NCBI GenBank assembly: GCA_002452635.1
Contig: DKEU01000237.1
Location: forward strand, 44,557 to 56,015
DNA: 11,459 bases
Reading direction: 5' to 3'
DNA from: Desulfovibrionaceae bacterium UBA6814
GTDB taxonomy: Bacteria > Desulfobacterota > Desulfovibrionia > Desulfovibrionales > Desulfovibrionaceae
Of the stretch, positions 1-7,081 are shown in pieces. Every line of letters begins with the position of its first letter. Positions within the stretch are counted from its first letter, which is position 1. Under the pieces are notes generated by a model that was not told the DNA's origin, made no database searches, and worked only from the letters and a program-made list of their open reading frames with translations. Both the position numbers and the translations under genes were made by a program.

Positions 1-349
1 CAAGCCCGTGCTGGGCCTGCCCGGCCAGATCACCTCGGCCCAGGTGGTCATGCTGGTCTTCGGCCAGCCCCTGTTGCGCCACCTGGCCGGCCAAGCCCGG
101 GCCTTCGACCCGGGCCTGCGCCCCCGGCGCAAGGCGGTGCTCTCCCGCAACCTGGCCTCCAAGCCCGGCCGCGAGGACTACATCCGGGTCTCCCTGGAGG
201 AGCGACCGGGCCACCTGCCCCTGGCCCACCCCCGCACCGGCAAGTCCGGGCTCATCCGCACCATGGTGGAGGCCGACGGCCTGGTCACGGTGAGCGCCCG
301 GCGCGAGGGCCTGGCCGCGGGAAGCGACGTGGACGTCTGGCTCATCTGA
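1..349 (+). CDS. moeA: MoeA-type molybdopterin molybdenumtransferase, C-terminal fragment (5' end outside window)
   Basis: This is the 3' end of a MoeA-family gene whose product inserts molybdate or tungstate into adenylylated molybdopterin in the cytoplasm. The frame is open from base 2 and ends at TGA 347-349, giving about 115 visible residues; the internal GTG at 8 is a valine codon, not a start. The visible part begins at the conserved GLPG motif (normally GLPGNPVS, here GLPGQITS). It then runs through the C-terminal beta-barrel domain, with REDYIRV, a GKSGLI segment and an ADGLV segment typical of MoeA domain IV. The catalytic MPT-Mo domain lies upstream of the window. The next gene, a second MoeA paralogue, starts 16 nt downstream, so the two are probably cotranscribed. 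Family assignment is secure. Whether this copy prefers molybdenum or tungsten cannot be read from the sequence. Confidence 0.88.
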   Translation, partial: KPVLGLPGQITSAQVVMLVFGQPLLRHLAGQARAFDPGLRPRRKAVLSRNLASKPGREDYIRVSLEERPGHLPLAHPRTGKSGLIRTMVEADGLVTVSARREGLAAGSDVDVWLI

Positions 350-365
350 ACCCTGCGAGGACCCC

Positions 366-2309
366 GTGCGACGCAACGTCTATCTGGAAATGGTGTCCGT
401 GGAAGAGGCCCTGGCCGCGGCCCTGGCCGCCCTGGACCGGGACCGGCTGGTCCGCCCCGAGGCGGTCCCCGCCCAGGAGGCCGCGGGCCGGGTGACCTCG
501 GCCCCGGTCTTCGCCCGCTACTCCTCGCCCACCTTCCACTCCGCGGCCATGGACGGGTATGCGGTGCAGAGCGCCGCCACCTTCACCGCGCGCGAGGGGC
601 GTCCGGTGCGCCTGGCCAAGGGCGCGCAGGCCGTGGCCGTGAACACCGGCCATCCCCTGCCCCAGGGAATGGACGCGGTGGTCATGATCGAACACGTGCT
701 GGAGGAGGACGCGGCGGGCATCTCCCTGGAGCGGCCCGCCTTCCCCTGGCAGCACGTGCGCCGCATCGGCGAGGACCTGGTGGCCACCGAACTGGTCCTG
801 CCCCAGAACCACCCCATCACCCCCTACGACGTGGGCGCGCTCCTGTCGGCCGGCATCTGGGAGGTGCGCTGCTGGGAGCGGGTGCGCGTCACGGTCATCC
901 CCACCGGCGACGAGGTGCTGGACTACACCCGGCGGCCCGAGCCCGGGCCGGGCCAGGTGGTGGAGAGCAACTCCTCGGTCCTGTGCTCCCTGGCCCGCAC
1001 CTGGGGCTGCGCGGCCACCCGCGTCCCGCCGGTGCCCGACGACCCCGAGGCCCTGGCCCGGGCGGTGGAGGCCGCCCTGGAATCCGACGCCCACCTGGTG
1101 GTGGTGGGCGCGGGCTCGTCCGCCGGGAGCAAGGACTTCACCCGGGCCACCTTCGAGAAATTCGGCCCGGTGCTGGTGCACGGGCTCACGGTGATGCCCG
1201 GCAAGCCCACCCTCATCGGCGCGGCCCGGGGCAAGCTCCTGGTGGGCGCGCCCGGCTACCCGGTGAGCGCGGTGGTCTGCGCCGAGGAGATCCTGGCCCC
1301 GGTCTGCGCCTGGCTTACCCGCGTCCCCCGGCCCGAGCGGCGGGAGGTGGACGCGGTCCTCACCCGGGCGGTGCCCTCCAAGCCGGGCATGACCGAGCTG
1401 GTGCGCCTGGCCGTGGGCCGGGTGGGCGACCGCAACGTGGGCACCCCCCTGGCCCGGGGCGCGGGCCTCATCTCCACCCTGACCAAGGCCCAGGCCGTGG
1501 CCGCCATCCCGGCCGCCAGCGAGGGCGCTCCCGCGGGCGGCGCGGTGCGCGCCCGGCTGCTGGTGCCCGAGGAGGAGCTCTCCCGCACCCTGGTGGTGGT
1601 GGGCTCCCACGACAACACCCTGGACCTGCTGGCCAACGAGCTCATGGGCCTGGAGCAGCCCATCCGCCTGGCCTCCACCCACGTGGGCAGCATGGGCGGC
1701 CTGGCCGCCCTGCGCGACGGGCTGGCCCCCCTGGCCGGCTGCCACCTGTTCGACCCGGCCAGCAAGGACTTCAACTTCCCGTTCATCGCCCGGCACCTGC
1801 CGGACGTCCGGGTCAAGGTGGTCAACCTGGCCATCCGCCACCAGGGCCTCATGGTGGCCCCGGGCAACCCCAAGAACATCCGCTCGGTGGCGGACCTGGC
1901 CCGGGAGGACGTGGCCTTCGTCAACCGCCAGCGCGGGGCCGGCACCCGCATCCTCCTGGACTGGCACCTGAGTCAGGCGGGCGTCGCGCCGGGCGCGGTG
2001 CGGGGCTACGCCAAGGAGGAGTACACCCACATGGCCGTGGCCGTGAACGTGCTCACCGGCGCGGCCGACGCCGGGCTGGGCATCTTCGCCGCAGCCCGGG
2101 CCCTGGGCCTGGACTTCGTGCCCCTGGCCCGGGAGCGGTACGACCTCCTGCTGGCCGAGGACCTCCTGGACCGGCGCACCGAGGCGGTGCTCGGCCTGCT
2201 CAGCGACCCGGTGTTCCAGGCCAAGGTGGCGGGCCTGGGCGGCTACGAGACCACCCTCACCGGCCGGGAGATGGTCCCGGGCCAGGGCCTGGAGCCGGCC
2301 GGCGCGTAA
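366..2309 (+). CDS. MoeA fused to a C-terminal periplasmic-binding-protein-like (molybdate-binding-type) domain
   Basis: This 647-residue protein is a molybdopterin molybdenumtransferase with an extra ligand-binding domain. Residues about 1-405 are MoeA. SAAMDGYA at 59-66 contains D63, equivalent to the catalytic Asp59 of E. coli MoeA. A SAGSKDFT loop carries D257 at the position of the conserved metal-insertion aspartate. MPGKP lies at 277-281 and a GAPGYPVS loop at about 294-301. Residues about 410-640 match the PBP-like domain seen in MoeA-PBP fusions and in COG1910-type proteins, with SHDNTLDLL at 414-422 and the signature NRQRGAGTR at 520-528. There is no signal peptide, so the whole protein should be cytosolic. 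The GTG start at 366 is supported by GAGG at 357-360 with 5-nt spacing. Ordinary MoeA is about 400 residues, so the extension is a true fusion. The fused domain may hold molybdate or tungstate, or sense the cofactor; that role is inferred. The gene follows another moeA by 16 nt. Confidence 0.88.
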   Translation: MRRNVYLEMVSVEEALAAALAALDRDRLVRPEAVPAQEAAGRVTSAPVFARYSSPTFHSAAMDGYAVQSAATFTAREGRPVRLAKGAQAVAVNTGHPLPQGMDAVVMIEHVLEEDAAGISLERPAFPWQHVRRIGEDLVATELVLPQNHPITPYDVGALLSAGIWEVRCWERVRVTVIPTGDEVLDYTRRPEPGPGQVVESNSSVLCSLARTWGCAATRVPPVPDDPEALARAVEAALESDAHLVVVGAGSSAGSKDFTRATFEKFGPVLVHGLTVMPGKPTLIGAARGKLLVGAPGYPVSAVVCAEEILAPVCAWLTRVPRPERREVDAVLTRAVPSKPGMTELVRLAVGRVGDRNVGTPLARGAGLISTLTKAQAVAAIPAASEGAPAGGAVRARLLVPEEELSRTLVVVGSHDNTLDLLANELMGLEQPIRLASTHVGSMGGLAALRDGLAPLAGCHLFDPASKDFNFPFIARHLPDVRVKVVNLAIRHQGLMVAPGNPKNIRSVADLAREDVAFVNRQRGAGTRILLDWHLSQAGVAPGAVRGYAKEEYTHMAVAVNVLTGAADAGLGIFAAARALGLDFVPLARERYDLLLAEDLLDRRTEAVLGLLSDPVFQAKVAGLGGYETTLTGREMVPGQGLEPAGA

Positions 2310-2327
2310 GCCTTTCCCGACCGCGGC

Positions 2328-2355
2328 TTGACCCCCGCGCCGGGTGTGGTACACC
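2328..2355 (+). promoter_or_regulatory. Candidate sigma70 promoter for the substrate-binding lipoprotein gene
   Basis: TTGACC at 2328-2333 resembles a -35 box. TACACC at 2350-2355 resembles a -10 box after a 16-bp spacer, and TG at 2347-2348 gives an extended -10. The site sits in the 89-nt gap after the MoeA-PBP stop codon. It would start transcription near 2362, just at the foot of the hairpin at 2364-2384. The match is by eye, and promoter boxes are degenerate in GC-rich genomes. Confidence 0.5.
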
Positions 2356-2363
2356 TTCGTCAC

Positions 2364-2384
2364 GCCCCGCTCCCGCAGCGGGGC
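2364..2384 (+). promoter_or_regulatory. Leader hairpin immediately upstream of the lipoprotein ribosome binding site
   Basis: GCCCCGCT (2364-2371) and AGCGGGGC (2377-2384) form a perfect 8-bp stem around a 5-nt loop. The Shine-Dalgarno AGGGGG (2386-2391) begins 1 nt after the stem, and the ATG is at 2399. No T-run follows, so it is unlikely to be an intrinsic terminator for moeA. If the promoter upstream is real, the mRNA would begin almost directly with this stem. That could protect the 5' end or limit ribosome access. Confidence 0.55.
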
Positions 2385-2398
2385 CAGGGGGACGTCAC

Positions 2399-3661
2399 AT
2401 GGCCAAGCGGCTCAGCCTCATCCTCGCCCTGGCGGCGTGCACTTTCCTGACGGCCTGCGGAACGCCCAAGGAGGACGCCGGCGCCGACGCCCGCCCCGCT
2501 CCGGGGGTCACGGACAGCGAGATCCGCATCGGCTCCTCCCTGGCCCTGTCCGGCCACGCCAGCTTCCTGGGCACCCAGACCCTCCTGGGCGCCATGTCCT
2601 ACATCAAGCACGTCAACGACACGGGCGGGGTGCACGGCCGCAAGCTCAACCTCATCTCCTACGACGACGAATACGACCCCCCGCGCTGCGTGGCCAACAC
2701 CCAGAAGCTCATCATCGACGACCAGGTCTTCGCCCTGTTCTGCTATGTGGGCACGCCCACCACGGTGAAGATCATCCCCCTGGTGGACGAGGCCCACATC
2801 CCGCTCCTGGGCATGTTCACCGGCGCCAACGCCCTGCGCGAACCCTTCCACCGCTACATCGTCAACGTCCGCGCCTCCTACTACCAGGAGACCACCGAGG
2901 CGGTGCGCCGTTTCGTAGAGGACCTGGGCCTCTCCAAGATCGCGGTGTTCTACCAGTACGACGCCTACGGCTTCGACGGGCTCAAGGGCACCGAACTGGC
3001 GCTCAAGCACTACGGCCTGGCCCCGGTGGCCCGCGGGTTCTACCTGCGCGGCACCCTGGACGTGGAGGAGGGCCTGGAGCGCATCGCGGCCAGCGGCGCG
3101 CAGGCCGTGGTCATGATCGGCACCTACGAGCCCTGCGCCAAGTTCATCAACCTGGCCAAGCAGTCGGGCTTCAATCCCCTGTTCCACAACGTGTCCTTCG
3201 TGGGCGCGGAGGAACTGGCCCGCCGCCTGCCCCCGGAGTCGGACAACGTGTTCGTGACCCAGGTGGTGCCGCCCCCCGAGTCCCCCGAGTCCAAGACCCT
3301 GCTGTGGGGCGCGGGCGAGTACATCGACCTGCTCAAGAAGTACTACCCGACCGAGCGGCCCAATTCCGTGGGCCTGGAGGGCTACATCAACGCCAAGGTC
3401 CTGGTGGAGGGCCTGCGCCGCGCCGGCCCGCACCTGAACCGGGAGCGCTTCATCGACGCCCTGGAGTCCATCCGGGACTTCTCCCTGGGCATCGCCAACA
3501 CCCTGGACTTCAGCCCCACGGACCACCAGGGCTTCGACCGGGTGTACTTCACCCGCTACAAGGACGGGACCTTCGTGCTCATCACCGACTGGCACAAGGT
3601 CCGCAGCACGTTGCGCAGCAACGAGACGCCGGCCCCGGCGGGCAACGGCACGGCCGGGTAG
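2399..3661 (+). CDS. Substrate-binding lipoprotein, branched-chain amino acid ABC-type (Periplasmic_binding_6-like)
   Basis: The product is 420 residues and is exported as a lipoprotein. It has a basic N-terminus (MAKR), a hydrophobic stretch at 5-16 and a lipobox LTAC with the acylated cysteine at C20. From about residue 36 the sequence follows the type I periplasmic binding fold of Leu/Ile/Val/amide-binding proteins: a DSEIRIGSSLALSG opening, then HVNDTGGVHGRKLNL, and an FCYVGTPTT segment at about 115-123. Later come IAVFYQYDAYGFDG and a C-terminal VGLEGYINAKVLVEGL. The ATG at 2399 was chosen because it alone gives a complete signal peptide and has AGGGGG at 2386-2391. No permease or ATPase gene lies next to it. 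The next gene, 95 nt downstream, is a transmembrane histidine kinase, so a role as a ligand-presenting partner of that kinase is plausible, although an ABC transporter elsewhere could also use it. The ligand is unknown. Confidence 0.88.
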   Translation: MAKRLSLILALAACTFLTACGTPKEDAGADARPAPGVTDSEIRIGSSLALSGHASFLGTQTLLGAMSYIKHVNDTGGVHGRKLNLISYDDEYDPPRCVANTQKLIIDDQVFALFCYVGTPTTVKIIPLVDEAHIPLLGMFTGANALREPFHRYIVNVRASYYQETTEAVRRFVEDLGLSKIAVFYQYDAYGFDGLKGTELALKHYGLAPVARGFYLRGTLDVEEGLERIAASGAQAVVMIGTYEPCAKFINLAKQSGFNPLFHNVSFVGAEELARRLPPESDNVFVTQVVPPPESPESKTLLWGAGEYIDLLKKYYPTERPNSVGLEGYINAKVLVEGLRRAGPHLNRERFIDALESIRDFSLGIANTLDFSPTDHQGFDRVYFTRYKDGTFVLITDWHKVRSTLRSNETPAPAGNGTAG

Positions 3662-3694
3662 CAGCGTGAACCAACACCGGCAATCGGGCGGCGC

Positions 3695-3744
3695 GGGACG
3701 GGGCTTGCAACCGTCCCTACCCCGGGACGACATGTGAGTCCCGG
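3695..3744 (+). promoter_or_regulatory. Two consecutive hairpins between the lipoprotein and histidine kinase genes
   Basis: Hairpin A pairs GGGACGG (3695-3701) with CCGTCCC (3711-3717). Hairpin B pairs CCGGGAC (3722-3728) with GTCCCGG (3738-3744). Each has a perfect 7-bp stem and a 9-nt loop, and they are 4 nt apart. CGTCCC (3712-3717) can also pair with GGGACG (3724-3729), so a competing central hairpin exists. No T-tract follows any of them. The kinase ATG is at 3757 and has no strong Shine-Dalgarno; the nearest purine-rich bases are in or next to the 3' arm of hairpin B. A role in lowering expression of the kinase operon relative to the lipoprotein is inferred. Confidence 0.5.
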
Positions 3745-3756
3745 ACTGGCACGACT

Positions 3757-5766
3757 ATGGTCCGCTTCCGCAACATCAGCCTCAAGAACAAGATATTCTC
3801 GTCCATTCTGCTGGTGTTGCTGCTCATCAGCGTGCTCATCGCGCTGCTGGCCCGCTACATCCTCATCTCCAGCCTGACCCAGGAGCTGGAGCACCGCGGC
3901 ATCGCCATCGCCCAGTCCATCGCGGACCGGGGCAGCTCCCACGTGCTGGACAAGGACCCGGCCAAGCTCCTGGTGCTGGCCTTCGACTCGGCCCAACTGG
4001 GCGAACGCAAGGCCCTGGTCAACTACATCTTCATCGCCGACCTGGACCACGAGGTCCTGGCCCACACCTTCGTGCACCCCTTCCCCACCTGGCTGCGCAA
4101 CGCCAACGACGTGCCCGGCAGCCAGCCGCACAGCGTGACGCTCCTGGAGGTGGAGGGCGAGCCCACCCTGGACATCGCGGTGCCCATGCTGGAGGGCATC
4201 TACCAGATCGCCACGGTGCACGTGGGCCTGAACAAGCGGCACATCGACAACCTGGTGTCCAAGCTGCGCTTCACCTTCCTGGGCTTCATCTCGGCGGTGT
4301 GCGTCATCATCTTCCTGCTCTCCCACCGCATCTCCCAGTACATCACCCAGCCGGTGTCCCGGCTCATCCGCATGTCCGACGAGATCTCCAAGGGCAACCT
4401 GAACTTCCAGTTGGACCTGGGCAAGCAGTACGCGGACCTCATGAGCGAGCACGGCAAGGAGGAGCGCTGCCCGGCCTACCACAACTCGGACCTGCCCTGC
4501 TGGCACGTGGCCCGCACCATGGGCCCGACCTCGGGCGAGGCCCTGCTGGAGAAGCCCTCCTACTGCCGGGAGTGCGTGATCCGGCACAAGCAGATCGGCG
4601 ACGAGGTGCTCCAGCTGGCCGACTCCTTCCTGTACATGGTCCGCTCCATCAAGCTCTACCGCAACCGCCTGGCTGAGAGCGAGGCCAAGTACCGCTCCCT
4701 GTTCGACGCCGGGCCGGACCCGGTGTTCGTGCTGCGCCTCAAGACCCTGGAGATCGTGGACGCCAACCCCCGGGCCGAGCAGATTTACGGCTACACCATG
4801 GAGGAGCTCCTGGGCATGTCCTTCCGGGAGCTGGAGCTGGCCGAGAACGTGGACACCCTGGACAGCTTCCGGCAGCAGCCCTTCACCCTGGGCGCCTGCG
4901 TGTTCTTCCCCAAGATCATCCACCGCCGCAGCGACGGCTCGCCGTTCTTCGTGAACATGCACGCCTGCGGCATCAAGTACGCGGACGAGGACGCCATCAT
5001 CGTGTCCACCACCAACATCACGGACATGGTGGAAAAGGACGCCCAGCTCATCCAGGCCAGCAAGATGACCACCCTGGGCGAGATGAGCGCGGGCATCGCC
5101 CACGAGCTCAACCAGCCGCTCACCGCCATCAAGATGGGCACCGATTTCCTGCGCCGGGTGGCCGAGCAGGACGCGCCCCTGCAGCCCGACCAGATGGCCA
5201 AGGTCACCTCGGAGATCGGGGCCCAGGTGGTGCGGGCCAAGGAGATCATCAACACCCTGCGCCAGTTCGGGCGCAAGGCCGACCTGGCCGTGGAGCGGGT
5301 GAACCTGAACGATCCGGTGCGCGCGGTCATGAAGCTGGTGTCCCAGCAGATGAAGCTGCAGAACATCCACGTGGTCCTCGACCTGGATGACGGCCTGCCC
5401 CGCATCCAGGCCCAGGACAACCGCCTGCAACAGGTGTTCTTCAACCTGCTCACCAACGCCCGCGACGCCATCAACGCCAAGCGGCGCATCAATCCCGACG
5501 GCGAGAGCTCCATCCTGGTGCGCACCTTCCTGCAGGACGGCAGGGCCGCCCTGACCGTGGCCGACACCGGCACCGGCATCGCGGCGGCCAAGGTGGACAA
5601 GATATTCGAGCCCTTTTACACCACCAAGGAGACCGGCCAAGGCATGGGCCTGGGGCTGGCCATTTCCTACGGCATCGTGAAAGACTACGGCGGCGAGATC
5701 CACGTGGACTCGGAAGAGGGCCAGGGCACCACCTTCACCCTCACCTTCCCGGCCATCGCTGCCTGA
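3757..5766 (+). CDS. Membrane sensor histidine kinase: Cache-like sensor, HAMP, CPAY/CW cysteine cluster, PAS, HisKA, HATPase
   Basis: The product is 669 residues and sits in the inner membrane. TM1 is at about 13-35 and TM2 at about 172-188. The roughly 135-residue periplasmic part between them includes a VNYIFIADLDHEVLAHTF segment typical of Cache-like sensor domains. A HAMP-like linker follows TM2 (QPVSRLIRMSDEISKGNL). A cysteine cluster comes next: CPAY with C238, CW with C248, and a CREC pair at C270/C273. A PAS domain spans about 308-425. The H-box HELNQPL carries the phospho-accepting H449. The ATPase domain shows the N-box NLLTNARDA (N567), the G1 motif ADTGTG (D603) and the G2 motif GQGMGLGLA at 627-635. 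All catalytic motifs are intact, so it should autophosphorylate. The ATG lacks a clear Shine-Dalgarno. The stop overlaps the ribosome binding site of the response regulator 10 nt downstream, its obvious partner. The upstream lipoprotein may present the signal. Confidence 0.92.
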   Translation: MVRFRNISLKNKIFSSILLVLLLISVLIALLARYILISSLTQELEHRGIAIAQSIADRGSSHVLDKDPAKLLVLAFDSAQLGERKALVNYIFIADLDHEVLAHTFVHPFPTWLRNANDVPGSQPHSVTLLEVEGEPTLDIAVPMLEGIYQIATVHVGLNKRHIDNLVSKLRFTFLGFISAVCVIIFLLSHRISQYITQPVSRLIRMSDEISKGNLNFQLDLGKQYADLMSEHGKEERCPAYHNSDLPCWHVARTMGPTSGEALLEKPSYCRECVIRHKQIGDEVLQLADSFLYMVRSIKLYRNRLAESEAKYRSLFDAGPDPVFVLRLKTLEIVDANPRAEQIYGYTMEELLGMSFRELELAENVDTLDSFRQQPFTLGACVFFPKIIHRRSDGSPFFVNMHACGIKYADEDAIIVSTTNITDMVEKDAQLIQASKMTTLGEMSAGIAHELNQPLTAIKMGTDFLRRVAEQDAPLQPDQMAKVTSEIGAQVVRAKEIINTLRQFGRKADLAVERVNLNDPVRAVMKLVSQQMKLQNIHVVLDLDDGLPRIQAQDNRLQQVFFNLLTNARDAINAKRRINPDGESSILVRTFLQDGRAALTVADTGTGIAAAKVDKIFEPFYTTKETGQGMGLGLAISYGIVKDYGGEIHVDSEEGQGTTFTLTFPAIAA

Positions 5767-5776
5767 GAGGCGACAT

Positions 5777-6496
5777 ATGGACACCATCCTGGTCATCGAC
5801 GACGAGAAGCCCATCCTCTCCATGTTCGAGCTGTTCCTGGGCACCTACGGCTACACCGTGCTCACCGCGGAAAACGGCGAGCAGGGCCTGGATATCTTCG
5901 CCCGGGAGCGGCCCCCCATCGTGCTCACGGACATCAAGATGCCGGGCATGGACGGGCTGGAGGTGCTCAAGCGCATCAAGGAGATCAACCCCCTGACCGA
6001 GGTCATCGTCATCACCGGGCACGGGGACATCGACATCGCGGTCAAGGCCCTGAACCTGAACGCCACGGACTTCATCAACAAGCCCATCGAGGACAACGCC
6101 CTGGACGCGGCCCTGTCCCGGGCCAAGGAGCGCCTGTCCCTGGCCCGCAAGAACGCCGACGAGGTGGCGTCCTGCGAGCGGGCGGGCATCGCCTGCCTGG
6201 AGATCAAGGGCAACGTGACCTCCCGGTCCGAGCCCTTCCTGGTGGCCGAGTTCGAGCTGGCCGCGGCGCACGAGAGCGGCAAGCTGCTCCTGCGGTTCCA
6301 GGAGAACGCCTCCATCAACGGGGCCGGCATCGCCGTGCTCATCCAGCTCCTCACCCAGTGCGAACGGCGCGGGGTGAAGGTGGCCATGGCCGGTCTGTCC
6401 GAGAACTTCCGCAAGGTCTTCGTCATGGTGGGCATCACCAAGCTCGCCCAGATCTACGACAGCGAAGAAGAAGCCCTGGCCGCCCTGGCGGCCTGA
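5777..6496 (+). CDS. Response regulator with REC receiver and C-terminal STAS domain
   Basis: This 239-residue cytosolic protein has a complete receiver domain at about 1-120: acidic pair D8/D9, phosphorylation site D52 in LTDIKMPGMDG, T80 and K102 in the FINKP motif. Residues about 135-235 form a STAS-like domain of the anti-sigma-factor-antagonist type. The loop that normally reads DSSGL is NGAGI (181-185), so both serines at the usual phosphorylation position are missing (G182, A183). There is no helix-turn-helix, GGDEF or sigma54-interaction domain, so the output should be protein-protein contact rather than DNA binding. ATG 5777 has GAGAGG at 5765-5770, overlapping the kinase stop codon, which suggests coupled translation. 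H449 of the adjacent kinase is the expected phosphate donor. The STAS partner is not in this window, unless it is one of the proteins encoded downstream. Confidence 0.9.
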   Translation: MDTILVIDDEKPILSMFELFLGTYGYTVLTAENGEQGLDIFARERPPIVLTDIKMPGMDGLEVLKRIKEINPLTEVIVITGHGDIDIAVKALNLNATDFINKPIEDNALDAALSRAKERLSLARKNADEVASCERAGIACLEIKGNVTSRSEPFLVAEFELAAAHESGKLLLRFQENASINGAGIAVLIQLLTQCERRGVKVAMAGLSENFRKVFVMVGITKLAQIYDSEEEALAALAA

Positions 6497-6508
6497 CCCG
6501 GAGCCTGC

Positions 6509-7063
6509 ATGCCCCTGCGCGCCCTCCTCGCCCTCGTGTTGCTGGCCGCGGCCCTGCTCGGCCCGGCCCCGGCCCCGGCCCAGGACCTGCCCCAGGCCGG
6601 GGGCAAGCTCCCGGCCCTGGCCCTGCCCGCCCCGGAGAGCCAGGCCCACCGGGACTGGCTGGGCATCGGGTCCAAGCCCGCTTTCGGCATCGCCGACGTG
6701 GACGCGGACCTGGTGATGGTCGAGGTCATCGGGGTCTACTGCCCCATCTGCTTCGACCAGGCCCCGATCCTGCGCAAGCTGTACGCCCGCATTACCCGCG
6801 ACCCCGAACTCAAGGGCCGGGTGAAGCTGGTGGCCCTGGCCGCGGGCGCCACCCCGGAGGAGCTGGCCTACGCCCGCCAGGAGCACAAGGCCGAATACCC
6901 CATGGTGGCGGACCCGGACTTCGCCGTGCACAAGCTCCTGGGCGAGCCCAAGACGCCCTTCACCCTGCTGGTGCGGCGCGACGGCACCGTGGCCCTGACC
7001 CACCTGGGCAAGATAGACAGCGAGAGCGCATTCGCCGCCGAAATCCGCAGCCTGCTGCACTAG
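6509..7063 (+). CDS. Exported thioredoxin-fold (TlpA/MauD-like) thiol-disulfide protein with CPIC motif
   Basis: The product is 184 residues. Residues 1-24 form a signal peptide with an Arg at position 4, a Leu/Ala-rich core and an APA-type cleavage region before Q25/D26. There is no lipobox cysteine, so the mature protein is probably soluble in the periplasm or held by its uncleaved signal. The thioredoxin fold shows in VMVEVIGVYCPIC with the redox pair C78/C81, and in the cis-proline motif KTPFTLL at T149-P150, followed by RRDGTVALTHLGKI. These are the only cysteines, so the protein has one redox centre. It could reduce, oxidise or isomerise envelope thiols; direction cannot be told from sequence. 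ATG 6509 has GGAG at 6500-6503. The gene lies 12 nt after the response regulator and 18 nt before the rhodanese gene, in an operon that also encodes a MauE-like protein, as MauD-type thioredoxins do. Confidence 0.85.
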   Translation: MPLRALLALVLLAAALLGPAPAPAQDLPQAGGKLPALALPAPESQAHRDWLGIGSKPAFGIADVDADLVMVEVIGVYCPICFDQAPILRKLYARITRDPELKGRVKLVALAAGATPEELAYARQEHKAEYPMVADPDFAVHKLLGEPKTPFTLLVRRDGTVALTHLGKIDSESAFAAEIRSLLH

Positions 7064-7081
7064 ACCCCCGGAAGCCGCCCC

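Noticed and set aside
2364..2384. Intrinsic terminator of the moeA genes
   Set aside because: The stem is strong but no T-tract follows; the next bases are the ribosome binding site of the lipoprotein gene.
983..2398. Upstream extension of the lipoprotein frame giving an 892-residue protein
   Set aside because: The added part is Pro/Gly/Arg-rich shadow sequence across the MoeA-PBP gene. The signal peptide, lipobox and Shine-Dalgarno place the true start at 2399.
3705..3733. Sigma70 promoter for the kinase operon (TTGCAA at 3705-3710 as a -35)
   Set aside because: No acceptable -10 lies 16-18 nt downstream, and the TTGCAA is the loop of hairpin A.
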